Positions 1 to 7,162 of a stretch of DNA of 12,057 bases are shown here, piece after piece. Positions within the stretch are counted from its first letter, which is position 1; every line of letters starts with the position of its first letter. Where the stretch lies: contig DCTS01000080.1 in assembly GCA_002329645.1 (NCBI GenBank), positions 19,356-31,412 on the forward strand, in the 5' to 3' direction. The stretch comes from Lachnoclostridium sp. UBA1434 (GTDB lineage: Bacteria > Bacillota > Clostridia > Lachnospirales > Lachnospiraceae). Below the pieces are notes generated by a model, which was given only the letters and a program-made list of their open reading frames with translations, did no database searches and was not told where the DNA came from. Made by a program: the position numbers and the translations under genes.

Positions 1-1
1 T

Positions 2-43
2 GGCGCAAGCCTTCCTGTTGACGGCGGAACAACCTGTTACTGA
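2..43 (+). CDS. C-terminal end of a probable short-chain dehydrogenase/reductase (partial, cut by left edge)
   Basis: Reading from base 2, thirteen codons give GASLPVDGGTTCY and then a TGA at 41-43. The pattern G-x-x-L-x-V-D-G-G close to the C-terminus is typical of the last beta strand of classical short-chain dehydrogenases/reductases of the FabG type. The gene ends just before an intrinsic terminator on the same strand (82-111), which supports a real stop here. Only about a dozen residues are visible, so cofactor, substrate and exact family cannot be given. The other two forward frames give either an early stop or a composition without a recognisable motif. Confidence 0.55.
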   Translation, partial: GASLPVDGGTTCY

Positions 44-81
44 AGAAAAGAATAAAGGGACACGTAGTATCCCTTAAACAC

Positions 82-120
82 AAGAGCGTGCTGCAAACGC
101 AGCACGCTCTTTTATATTAT
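82..120 (+). terminator. Rho-independent terminator between converging genes
   Basis: A perfect 13-bp inverted repeat (82-94 pairing with 99-111, outer arm AAGAGCGTGCTGC) closes a four-base AAAC loop and is followed on the plus strand by TTTATATTAT. This is a standard intrinsic terminator for the plus-strand gene ending at 43. The opposite strand has only a weak T-rich tail, but the hairpin may also stop transcripts of the converging reductase gene that ends at 134. A smaller dyad, AAGGGA/TCCCTT, lies just upstream at 55-75. Confidence 0.88.
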
Positions 121-133
121 GCTTAATAAAATT

Positions 134-1042
134 TTACGGTATCCTGTTCCCGGCACTCAGATAGAGTTCATACCATTCCTTCTTTGTCAGCTTTATATTC
201 ATCGCTTTTGAAAGCTCTGTGATTCGATCCGGTTTTGTGGTTCCGATTACTGCTTGTACTACACCGGGAATGCGTAGAATCCATGCAATTGCAATTGCTC
301 CGGACGTTGCGTTATATTTTTCTGCAAGGGCATCCAGCCTTGCATTTAATTCAGGATATTTCTCACTTCCCAGGAACGTTCCTTCAATAAATCCATATTG
401 CAGCGGAGACCAGCTCTGTATTCCTATGCCCTTCAATCTGCAATAATCAAGAATGCCTCCTGTATGCATCTGACCCGGTACATCCGGCATGTTTACATTG
501 AAGCCCTCATCGAGCATCAATGTATGTGCAAGACTTAACTGGAGTTGATTTACTGCCAGCTTATCATTAATATAATTCTGCAGTAATTCAATTTGCATCA
601 TATTCATATTGCTGACTCCGAAGCTTCGCACTTTTCCTGTTTTTTTCAGAATATCAAATGCCTCTGCTACCTCTTCCGGCTCCATCAGAAGATCCGGCCG
701 ATGAAGAATCAGAAGATCCAGATAATCCGTATGGAGTCTTTTTAAACTACCGTCAACTGATTCTAAAATATGATTTTTTGAGAAATCATACATTCCTCTG
801 CAAATTCCGCATTTTGACTGGATAAACATTTGGTTTCGCAATGCCGGCTGTTCTTCAAGAATCTTGCCGAAATTAGCTTCTGACTGTCCGCCTCTGTAAA
901 TATCCGCGTGGTCAAATGCATTTATTCCCGTCTCAAGGCACCTGTGAATCAACTGTCCCAGTTGATCATGCTCCATCTGCGCAATACGCATACAGCCTAA
1001 TACTATAGAAGAAACCTTCTTCCCGCTTCCATACCCGGTCAT
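134..1042 (-). CDS. Aldo/keto reductase, YdhF-like
   Basis: A 302-residue protein of the usual length for the aldo/keto reductase family, NAD(P)H-dependent cytosolic oxidoreductases that reduce carbonyls to alcohols. The catalytic tetrad is visible: D44 and Y49 in the DHADIY motif, K77 in SKCG and H114 in LHRPD. VRSFGVSN (from about residue 138) and the late IGTTKPDRI segment fit cofactor binding. The DHADIY, SKCG and LHRPDLLM wording resembles E. coli YdhF. The ATG at 1042 is preceded by AAGGATG about nine bases upstream. It lies 114 bp downstream of the YcaO gene on the same strand, with no strong terminator between, so read-through is possible. Nothing links it specifically to peptide modification. 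It may be a housekeeping neighbour; a role in the cluster is only possible. Confidence 0.93.
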   Translation of the reverse strand: MTGYGSGKKVSSIVLGCMRIAQMEHDQLGQLIHRCLETGINAFDHADIYRGGQSEANFGKILEEQPALRNQMFIQSKCGICRGMYDFSKNHILESVDGSLKRLHTDYLDLLILHRPDLLMEPEEVAEAFDILKKTGKVRSFGVSNMNMMQIELLQNYINDKLAVNQLQLSLAHTLMLDEGFNVNMPDVPGQMHTGGILDYCRLKGIGIQSWSPLQYGFIEGTFLGSEKYPELNARLDALAEKYNATSGAIAIAWILRIPGVVQAVIGTTKPDRITELSKAMNIKLTKKEWYELYLSAGNRIP

Positions 1043-1156
1043 AATATCGCCATCCTTAATGTTTAGTAATTAGAATAATCTGTCTGAAAGCTGTTTCAGG
1101 CATGCAGCACCTAATTCAGAAGCTTTATGTCCTGCAATATTATCCTTCTATATATA

Positions 1157-3022
1157 TTACAGATATGAAAGCAGCCTGTCAAGATTGTCAGGCATGCCCT
1201 TCATAAGCTGCATGTCTTTAAACCGGTCTGTAACGTACTTATAAACATGATAATCGCAGCATTTCTCCCCGGCGCATTTATCAAAGTCCAGGCAGTTATG
1301 CTCAGGATATTGCCTGATCATCACTTCTTTGGGCTTTTCAAAGATGTATGATAATCTGCCGCATATTTCTTCATTGTAAAACTGTTTCAGATAATTTATG
1401 ACCCGATTGTGATCATTAAGCTTATCCATGCCTGTAAGATAATGATTCACAGCATGATAAAAGCTTCCATGAGAACCGGCTATGTCCCCGATATGCTTAA
1501 GCAGCAGACCGATGCGTTCAGCGGCTTTTTTATAGTCACGGCACAGCACATGGCACATTGCCGTGCAGTAAAGCCACCCCATGCCGAATTCCTCAGCCGG
1601 GCACTCGAAATTAGTCAATACTCCATAGTAAGAGCGCATGGTATTCTCAAGAAGTGAATTGGCAAAGTAGTCCATGACATTAATTATGTATTTGCAATTA
1701 TCAGGGGTTATTGCCGAGGGCTTGTTAAGAAGCTTCATTATATGGTGCTTGGTATTGGTTGCCGTAAACCAGGTATCCGACATATTGATAACCTCTGAGA
1801 AGCCCGGTATGATTACATGGAAGCCGGGGAAGCCGGTCACGGATACATCCCGTATCAGCACCTCATAGCCCTCGGCCATTATCCTGTCCAGCAGCAACTG
1901 TAATATCTCATGATTTGAAAAGCTGTGCACTGGCATAACAGGGACATATTCATATGCAGGAGGGGACAGCAAAATCTCAAAGGGAAGCCTTGCCTGCCCT
2001 GTCTTGTATCCGTTAAGAATATTGGTATCATTGTCCACAAACTGATTTAGCATATCAAGCTTGCTTCGCCTGACATATTCATATATGTTATTTCCCTGGG
2101 CAGCCTCTGTAATGGCCCGCTCCATGGCAATTCCGTAATCGGGATGACACCCCAGCTTCATGCCGAAGCATCCCGTATCCTTCTCAATTATAACAAGGGC
2201 TGCAGCCGGGTATTTGCCGCCCAGGGAGCAGTCCTTAAGCATGGCATGATACCGGTTGTTCTGTTTTATCCTGTTAAACAGCTCATATACCGCTGGATAA
2301 GCGCTGATGGTGTCCTCAGGTATATCGGGAAGGGAGATATGCTCCTTTATAATCCTCTTCTGGACATGCCGCTCAAGTATTTCCGACAGTCCCTGGACCA
2401 ATGCCTCCTCCGGCGTATTGCCGGCACACATGCCGTTGCTTGCATAATATACAGAATAGGCAAAGTACGGGATATATTCCGTTGTACGCCTGTTTACATT
2501 ATAAAAGGGGAAGCACAAATACCGGTTGTTAATCTCGCTTAGGTTATAATCCATCCTCTGGGCCTTTCGGAACGCGGCCGCCTTCTCTTCGAAAGCCGCA
2601 TCATCCATACCCCGCTTATTAAAATACATTCTCATAAAGGCGCTGTCTGCTTCTATAAGCTCTTCGGCGGTAAGATAACATTCGTCAATGAAATATTCAA
2701 AATAATATTTATTCTCCCATAGATGCGGACTCCTTGCCAGCCACATATTCTGGTATCTTTCCATAAGCTCTGCATAAGCGCTTGCCCTGGCATAAGCCTT
2801 GCTTACCCCCTTGCCGTTGGAGCCAAGATTGGAGCCATGTATTGCAACGCGCAGTGAAAAGGTTCCTATCTCATTGCTGTGATCCCAGATCTCCGTGGTT
2901 TCAATACCCAGCTCCTTAAGGATCCCCATAATGTGCTCCACTGTCTGTTCGGGACTCCTGTCCTTATAATGCTGTTGCTGCAATCCGCTCATGTACTCAT
3001 GGTATTTATATTGAGATGACAT
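1157..3022 (-). CDS. YcaO-domain protein, long form with helical cysteine-rich C-terminal extension
   Basis: A 621-residue protein with a YcaO ATP-binding domain. YcaO enzymes phosphorylate a peptide backbone amide, leading to azolines, thioamides or amidines. Visible signatures are SNGKG followed by a SKAYARASAYAELMER-like helix (68-89), EALVQGLSEILER (206-218), AMERAITEAAQG (299-310) and RDVSVTGFPGFHVIIPG (391-407). After about residue 475 comes a roughly 145-residue helical region recalling the TPR-like tail of E. coli YcaO. It is rich in cysteine (C474, C486, C490, C494, C577, C583, C588, C589) and could bind metal. The C-terminus lacks the PxPxP tail of azoline-forming cyclodehydratases, and no TfuA partner is seen. 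The ATG at 3022 has GGATGGAGAG just upstream. It is the last gene of the biosynthetic run. The family call is firm; the reaction is open. Confidence 0.92.
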   Translation of the reverse strand: MSSQYKYHEYMSGLQQQHYKDRSPEQTVEHIMGILKELGIETTEIWDHSNEIGTFSLRVAIHGSNLGSNGKGVSKAYARASAYAELMERYQNMWLARSPHLWENKYYFEYFIDECYLTAEELIEADSAFMRMYFNKRGMDDAAFEEKAAAFRKAQRMDYNLSEINNRYLCFPFYNVNRRTTEYIPYFAYSVYYASNGMCAGNTPEEALVQGLSEILERHVQKRIIKEHISLPDIPEDTISAYPAVYELFNRIKQNNRYHAMLKDCSLGGKYPAAALVIIEKDTGCFGMKLGCHPDYGIAMERAITEAAQGNNIYEYVRRSKLDMLNQFVDNDTNILNGYKTGQARLPFEILLSPPAYEYVPVMPVHSFSNHEILQLLLDRIMAEGYEVLIRDVSVTGFPGFHVIIPGFSEVINMSDTWFTATNTKHHIMKLLNKPSAITPDNCKYIINVMDYFANSLLENTMRSYYGVLTNFECPAEEFGMGWLYCTAMCHVLCRDYKKAAERIGLLLKHIGDIAGSHGSFYHAVNHYLTGMDKLNDHNRVINYLKQFYNEEICGRLSYIFEKPKEVMIRQYPEHNCLDFDKCAGEKCCDYHVYKYVTDRFKDMQLMKGMPDNLDRLLSYL

Positions 3023-3125
3023 ATTCTCTCCATCCTTTCATATGGCGGCCGGCCATCTGCTGCTTTAATGCCGGGGCTTAATTAAATATATGTGCTCCCT
3101 GACATGCCTTCACTGTCTGCGTTGT

Positions 3126-3219
3126 TAATCCTCCGGTTGTCACACTTAAGACTTATCTGTTTGACATATCTATCGCTATTGTGCAGTCCGGTTATAATCC
3201 TCCGGCTGTTACACTTAAG
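3126..3219. repeat. 25-bp direct repeat duplicating the 3' end of the radical SAM gene
   Basis: Two copies of a 25-bp sequence lie at 3126-3150 and 3195-3219, differing at two positions, 69 bp apart. The right-hand copy contains the last codons of the radical SAM gene (LSVTAGGL; stop at 3192-3194). The left-hand copy lies downstream of that stop in the non-coding gap before the YcaO gene and would encode the similar LSVTTGGL. The rest of the 3023-3191 gap holds a GC-rich dyad (ATGGC...GCCAT, 3042-3056) and the YcaO ribosome binding site, with no clear terminator. Confidence 0.85.
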
Positions 3220-4559
3220 GCCTCATCCCGGACGCTTTTAAACTTGGCTTTTATACCTTCATTCCTGTTGTTTTTCGCAAGCAGCACGCATGCATGATAG
3301 AAAAAGTTGCGAATTTCAGCAGCTGACAGATTAGCGGTGTCATATACGGGCGTCTGTGTCGTATAATTATCCGTATCATGATCTGTAATTCTCAACCCGA
3401 GCTCCTCCGCATGATTGTACATGTAGGTTCCCGGATAAGGCGTTGATATGCTGAAGACTATCTGCGCACCCAGGGACTGAAGCTCAAGGCCGATATTTAT
3501 CGTATCCCTGATGCTGCTTTCAGTATCAAAGGGCTGGCCTATTATCAGGCAGGAGGATGGCCTGATGCCGATTTCGGCACACCATCCGAAAACATTGCGA
3601 ACCTGTTCCAGGGTAATGTTCTTTTTCAGGCTGTCAAGCATCTCCTGATTCCCTGCCTCCACCCCGAACTGCAGCCCTCTGCAGCCGGAAGCATACATTT
3701 TCTTAAGCATTTCCTTATTAATTCCGTCCACTCTGGACTCACCGGCCCAGCTTATGCTCAGCCCGCGGCTGATGATGAGCTCGATAATCTCATTCAGCCT
3801 TTTTCTGTGGGCTGTCATGGTGTCATCAATAAAATGTATATGATCATAGCCCAGGCTTACCAGATATTCAATTTCATCCACTATGCTTTCCGCGCTTCTT
3901 ATGCGGTATCGTCCCCCCGACAGAGCAGCGGCAGCACAAAATATGCACCGGCCCGGACACCCCCTGCTTGTGGATATGCTTGCTGGATATGAATATTTAT
4001 CAAGATCAAACAGACTTCTGTCGGGAAAGGGCAGAGAATCCAAATCACAGATGAATTCGCGTGCAGGATTGCTTACAACCCTGCCGTCCTGCATATAGGA
4101 TATTCCGTTGATATTCTTAAGATCCCCCTCGCCTCTCAAAAGATAATTACACAGCTCATAAAAGGTTATCTCCCCTTCACCGCGCACTGCATAATCCACA
4201 TTGCCGCTGCTTAACGCTTCCTCATATTCGAAGGTTACATGGCAGCCTCCCATAACTACTGTGGTTGAAGGCGACAGCTGCTTGATCACACCCGCCAGAC
4301 GCATGCCGCTTTTGTAGGTCTCCGTAGTAGTTGAGATGCCTATGATCCCGGGCTTGTCCCTATTCATTGAATTAAGCAGATCCTTCATGGAAACTGATCT
4401 GATATAAAAATCCAGAAGCCCGGCACGATATCCCTTACTGTTCAGGAAGGTGGCAATATAGCATATGCCGAGGGGAGGCAATCCCTGTACCCTGTGGGAA
4501 AGTATGGAGCCGGGATTGGGTGAAGGCGCATTAATAAGCAATACATCCAGGTTATTCAT
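3192..4559 (-). CDS. Cobalamin-binding radical SAM protein (class B methyltransferase-like)
   Basis: A 455-residue protein. The N-terminal 140 residues look like a B12-binding Rossmann domain (VLLINAPSP 6-14, LPPLGICYIATFL 27-39, VVMGGCHVTF 101-110, RGEGE 127-131). The radical SAM core follows, with the 4Fe-4S motif C201-x3-C205-x2-C208 (CPGRCIFC), and GVEAGN (299-304) fits SAM binding. Such enzymes methylate unactivated carbons (in RiPPs, for example bottromycin) or catalyse other radical steps. I place the start at 4559 rather than the longer in-frame option at 4586: AGGAGGTG lies at the right distance, and the extra residues (MNCRRRCC...) do not resemble the family. The ATG overlaps the preceding PqqD-like gene by eight bases, implying translational coupling. 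Product chemistry is unknown; methylation of the peptide core is the leading guess. Confidence 0.92.
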   Translation of the reverse strand: MNNLDVLLINAPSPNPGSILSHRVQGLPPLGICYIATFLNSKGYRAGLLDFYIRSVSMKDLLNSMNRDKPGIIGISTTTETYKSGMRLAGVIKQLSPSTTVVMGGCHVTFEYEEALSSGNVDYAVRGEGEITFYELCNYLLRGEGDLKNINGISYMQDGRVVSNPAREFICDLDSLPFPDRSLFDLDKYSYPASISTSRGCPGRCIFCAAAALSGGRYRIRSAESIVDEIEYLVSLGYDHIHFIDDTMTAHRKRLNEIIELIISRGLSISWAGESRVDGINKEMLKKMYASGCRGLQFGVEAGNQEMLDSLKKNITLEQVRNVFGWCAEIGIRPSSCLIIGQPFDTESSIRDTINIGLELQSLGAQIVFSISTPYPGTYMYNHAEELGLRITDHDTDNYTTQTPVYDTANLSAAEIRNFFYHACVLLAKNNRNEGIKAKFKSVRDEALSVTAGGL

Positions 4560-4866
4560 TAAGCAACACCTCCTGCGGCAATTCATCCTTATAAATCGGA
4601 TCCCAGTTGGAGATAAGCGCTCCCTTGTTCTGCAGCCTTTTTATCAGTCTTAATACTCCCTTATACAGCTCTAAGGGATTCGTGGCGGTATATCTGGCCT
4701 GAAGCAAATCGACTATATCGGTAACCGTATGCTTGCCGTCCGCATTCATCCATAGTATCATGCCCCCCTCGGTCAGCTTTGCAGGGCCGTCAAAGGTCAA
4801 TACCGTTACGCTGTCCTTCTCGGTATAAAAGCAGTTAATAAGCCTGCATGGCCTGTAGTTCCACAT
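4552..4866 (-). CDS. PqqD-like RiPP recognition element, stand-alone
   Basis: A 104-residue protein with the layout of PqqD/RRE proteins: an N-terminal beta-rich part (about 17-42) and then a helical wing region with GKHTVTDIVDLLQARY (44-59) and a final helix VLRLIKRLQNKGALI (71-85). PqqD-type domains bind leader peptides and present them to modifying enzymes, often radical SAM proteins. Its gene is immediately upstream of, and overlaps by eight bases with, the B12 radical SAM gene, so it is probably that enzyme's leader-binding partner. GGGGGAG sits six bases before the ATG. It is about ten residues longer than typical PqqD. The assignment rests on pattern and context. Confidence 0.8.
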   Translation of the reverse strand: MWNYRPCRLINCFYTEKDSVTVLTFDGPAKLTEGGMILWMNADGKHTVTDIVDLLQARYTATNPLELYKGVLRLIKRLQNKGALISNWDPIYKDELPQEVLLNE

Positions 4867-4896
4867 ACATACTCCCCCATCCTGTGCAGATTTTTA

Positions 4897-5028
4897 TTAC
4901 TTTCTTTTCATTTTGTTCCTGAAGAATTGTATTACCCTTTCCCTTCTGGCACGCAGCTCCTTCCAGAATATAACCACCAGTAAAAGGGGTATGGCTAAGC
5001 CTACAATAAAATAACCGATATTATCCAT
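4897..5028 (-). CDS. 43-residue single-pass membrane peptide with basic tail
   Basis: An ORF of 43 codons starts at ATG 5026-5028 and stops with TAA at 4897-4899. AGGAGAAC stands directly before the start at good spacing. The N-terminal half (residues 5-22, GYFIVGLAIPLLLVVIFW) is a clear transmembrane segment. The C-terminal half (KELRARRERVIQFF, then RNKMKRK) is strongly basic and helical. It lies 30 bp upstream of the PqqD-like gene and downstream of the ABC permease, in the same direction. It lacks the acidic FEIEE leader, so it is unlikely to be a third precursor. Plausible roles are a small immunity protein, a transporter subunit or a membrane anchor for the modifying enzymes. All are inferences; I do not recognise a family. 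Confidence 0.72.
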   Translation of the reverse strand: MDNIGYFIVGLAIPLLLVVIFWKELRARRERVIQFFRNKMKRK

Positions 5029-5058
5029 AAGTTCTCCTTCCATACATTATTTATATAT

Positions 5059-5131
5059 AGGTAATTGCAAAACCAGATAATCGTGTATCAGATATATATA
5101 ATAAGTCTGCCTTAAGATTTTGCAATTACCT
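5059..5131. repeat. Perfect 14-bp inverted repeat in the permease-smORF gap
   Basis: AGGTAATTGCAAAA at 5059-5072 is repeated exactly in inverted form (TTTTGCAATTACCT) at 5118-5131, with 45 bases between. In the minus-strand transcript this gives a 14-bp stem with a long AU-rich loop between the ABC permease and the 43-codon gene. It is followed by alternating A/U rather than a U-run, so it is not a standard terminator. It could be an mRNA processing or stability element, or a tiny mobile palindrome. The gap 5029-5178 otherwise holds only the direct repeat described separately. Confidence 0.85.
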
Positions 5132-5186
5132 GAATTTATAATCAATAAGTAAGCTTGAAGCTTTTAAATTACCTGAATTTATAATC
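5124..5186. repeat. 20-bp perfect direct repeat spanning the permease stop codon
   Basis: AATTACCTGAATTTATAATC occurs at 5124-5143 and again at 5167-5186. The second copy covers the last codons and the TAA (5179-5181) of the permease gene. The first lies 43 bp further downstream in the transcript, and its edge forms the right arm of the 14-bp inverted repeat. The arrangement parallels the duplicated 3' end of the radical SAM gene. Confidence 0.88.
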
Positions 5187-6267
5187 GCCTGCAGTATATC
5201 CTCCTTGCAGCAATATAGATTGCTGCAAAAAATGCAACGTCTGTTACGCATATCATCACTGTCTGAAGGATCGAAAAGCTTCCTCGAAGTATTCCCCCGA
5301 AGGCGGGGAACAATCCCAGAAAAGGAATGTAGTTTAAAAATGTCAGGGCGCCCTTAAAGATATCCAGGGTTACGATGTAATATATATATGAAACCATGAT
5401 CGGCAGCATGACTATTACTGTCATTGTATTGGCATCCTCACCATGCCTGACCATACTCCCAATGGCAATTGAGCACATAACCAGGGCGGCAGATACAAAT
5501 ACAATATGAAAAAGGAAGAGCGCCACTCCCGAGGCTGTAAAAAAGGAAAAGTCAGTCGCCAGGTCCGGATCCTTGATCAAATATGCGGCAATAATAGGCA
5601 GGCCTGCCGATATAAAGCTTAAGGCCGTTACTATAGTGCTTGATACAACCTGTGAAAAGTACAGCTGCTCCCTGCTTATTGATGTAAGTATTGTTTCTGT
5701 GACCTTATTATTCTTTTCAAATGCCACCTGCACGCCTATGCGGGTAATCAGGAGCGTCATGACAAAGAAAAATATAAAGGTGAGCATCATTATGAAGTTG
5801 GCTATGCTGTCATCAAGCTGTGTTACGTCTTTATCAATATTGACTATAATATTGCTGCCTGCAAGCCTTGATAATATATCCGGCCGTATGTCGGCATTAT
5901 TAAGGACCTCTTCCACATTGAGCCTGTTTACCTTGTCAATCACCGTAAGATAATCAGAATAACCCTTTTGAGTTAACACCTCAATTGTGAATATGTCGTT
6001 CTCATACAAAACCAGTATGTCGCTTTTTTCTGCCTGCTGCCTGTCAGAGACTAAATCAAAATCAAAGGAATCCTCCAGGCTTAACGCAACATTGCTTGCC
6101 ACCACCGTCCTGTCACTGGTAAAAAGCTTGCGAAGCAAGGGAAAGAAGCTGACACACAGCGAGGCTATGAATGCAATTACTAAGGTAAACCTGATTGCCG
6201 GAGAAACCAGTATGTTCCTGGTTCTTATCTTTATGGCGTTTTTTATTTTAAGACTGGCTGTCTTCAT
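5179..6267 (-). CDS. ABC-2 type transporter permease (NatB/YhaP-like)
   Basis: A 362-residue integral membrane protein. One N-terminal TM segment (about 27-45) is followed by a roughly 110-residue extracytoplasmic domain. A C-terminal bundle follows (about 157-178, 207-230, 246-270, 281-301, 335-354). The cytoplasmic motif EKNNKVTETILTS (184-196) is typical of NatB/YhaP-type ABC-2 permeases. It pairs with the ATPase gene directly upstream, which it overlaps by 20 bp. I choose ATG 6267, not the longer start at 6306, because GGAGG lies eight bases before it and the membrane domain then begins as in relatives. The likely role is export of the mature peptide or self-protection, as in other RiPP loci. 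The substrate cannot be read from sequence. Confidence 0.92.
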   Translation of the reverse strand: MKTASLKIKNAIKIRTRNILVSPAIRFTLVIAFIASLCVSFFPLLRKLFTSDRTVVASNVALSLEDSFDFDLVSDRQQAEKSDILVLYENDIFTIEVLTQKGYSDYLTVIDKVNRLNVEEVLNNADIRPDILSRLAGSNIIVNIDKDVTQLDDSIANFIMMLTFIFFFVMTLLITRIGVQVAFEKNNKVTETILTSISREQLYFSQVVSSTIVTALSFISAGLPIIAAYLIKDPDLATDFSFFTASGVALFLFHIVFVSAALVMCSIAIGSMVRHGEDANTMTVIVMLPIMVSYIYYIVTLDIFKGALTFLNYIPFLGLFPAFGGILRGSFSILQTVMICVTDVAFFAAIYIAARRIYCRRL

Positions 6268-7162
6268 CCGTTCCACCTCCGGTATTGATTTCGCGGAACA
6301 GTTCATCTAAATTCATCTTCCGCAGATAAAATATCTCAGAATACTTGTTTTCAAGGCTGTCAAACAACAGCCTGGCCATATCCGCACCCTTAACCTTTAT
6401 GCAATAGGTGTCCTGAATACAGCTATATTTTACGCCCGGAAGAAGCCTCTCCAGCATATCCTTCCTAAGGCTGTCATTCTTAATCTCCAGAATCATCTCA
6501 TACTTTGGCTGGATATCTGCCAGCCTGCCGTTCTCTATAACCTTGCCGTCCCTTATAAATATGAACTGATCGCAGCACATCATTCTTTCATTAAGATTAT
6601 GGGACGAAAAAATTATGGTGCAGCCCTGCCCTCTTAAATCTTCAATTACCTCCCAGAACATGTCGCATGTAATGGGATCCAGGCCGCTGAAGGGCTCATC
6701 AAGAATCAACAGCCTTGGTGAGCTTGCCACTGCAATGATGAATTGAAGCTTCTGCTGATTACCCTTTGATAAGGTATCAATCCTGTGGTATTTGGCATAA
6801 AGCAGCTTAAACCTCTCAAGCCATTCCAACACGGCTTGCTGGGCAGTGCTCCTCTTCAATCCCTTATAGCAAACCATATCCGTAAGATGCTCCATAACCT
6901 GCTTTCTTCCGTCAAGGCCCCTTACTTCGGGCAAATAGCTGAGCATTTCGGAATAGTCCAGACTTGCCGGATGCCCGTCAAGGGTACAGCTTCCCGAGTA
7001 ATCCTTAAGCACTCCCGAGATAACCTTGAACATGGTGGTTTTTCCGGAACCGTTTCTGCCTATTACCCCGGCAATGGTTCCCTCCTGAATATGAAAGCTT
7101 ACATCATTAAGGGCTATGGTTTTGCCGTCATATATTTTCGTAACCTTGTATAAATCTATCAT
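6248..7162 (-). CDS. ABC transporter ATP-binding protein (NatA/YhaQ-like)
   Basis: A 304-residue ATPase with all expected motifs: Walker A GRNGSGKTT (35-43), a Q-loop region in the YLPEVRGL form (76-83) common in NatA/YhaQ relatives, signature LSKGNQQ (131-137), Walker B LLILDEP (151-157) and the H-loop histidine H188 in SSHNL. The C-terminal 80 residues form the extra domain seen in ABC-2 ATPases of this group. Its start overlaps the ThiF-like stop as ATGA, and its end overlaps the permease start, so the three genes are translationally coupled. It powers the ABC-2 permease, probably for export or immunity. Confidence 0.95.
   Translation of the reverse strand: MIDLYKVTKIYDGKTIALNDVSFHIQEGTIAGVIGRNGSGKTTMFKVISGVLKDYSGSCTLDGHPASLDYSEMLSYLPEVRGLDGRKQVMEHLTDMVCYKGLKRSTAQQAVLEWLERFKLLYAKYHRIDTLSKGNQQKLQFIIAVASSPRLLILDEPFSGLDPITCDMFWEVIEDLRGQGCTIIFSSHNLNERMMCCDQFIFIRDGKVIENGRLADIQPKYEMILEIKNDSLRKDMLERLLPGVKYSCIQDTYCIKVKGADMARLLFDSLENKYSEIFYLRKMNLDELFREINTGGGTDEDSQS

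Noticed and set aside
134..1042. Aldo/keto reductase as a tailoring enzyme of the peptide
   Set aside because: Only position supports it; the sequence is that of a general YdhF-like reductase, separated by 114 bp from the YcaO gene.
1077..1101. Terminator after the YcaO gene (CTGAAA-GCTG-TTTCAG dyad)
   Set aside because: The stem has only six pairs and no U-run, so termination there is not supported.
3042..3125. Very short GTG-started ORF (11 codons) after the radical SAM gene
   Set aside because: Too short, with no leader resemblance or conserved pattern to support it.
4560..4586. Longer radical SAM start adding MNCRRRCCL
   Set aside because: The ATG at 4559 has an AGGAGG at correct spacing and begins the B12 domain in the usual way; the extension lies inside the PqqD-like gene.
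6268..6306. Longer permease start adding 13 residues
   Set aside because: No ribosome binding site at 6306, whereas 6267 has GGAGG eight bases upstream.
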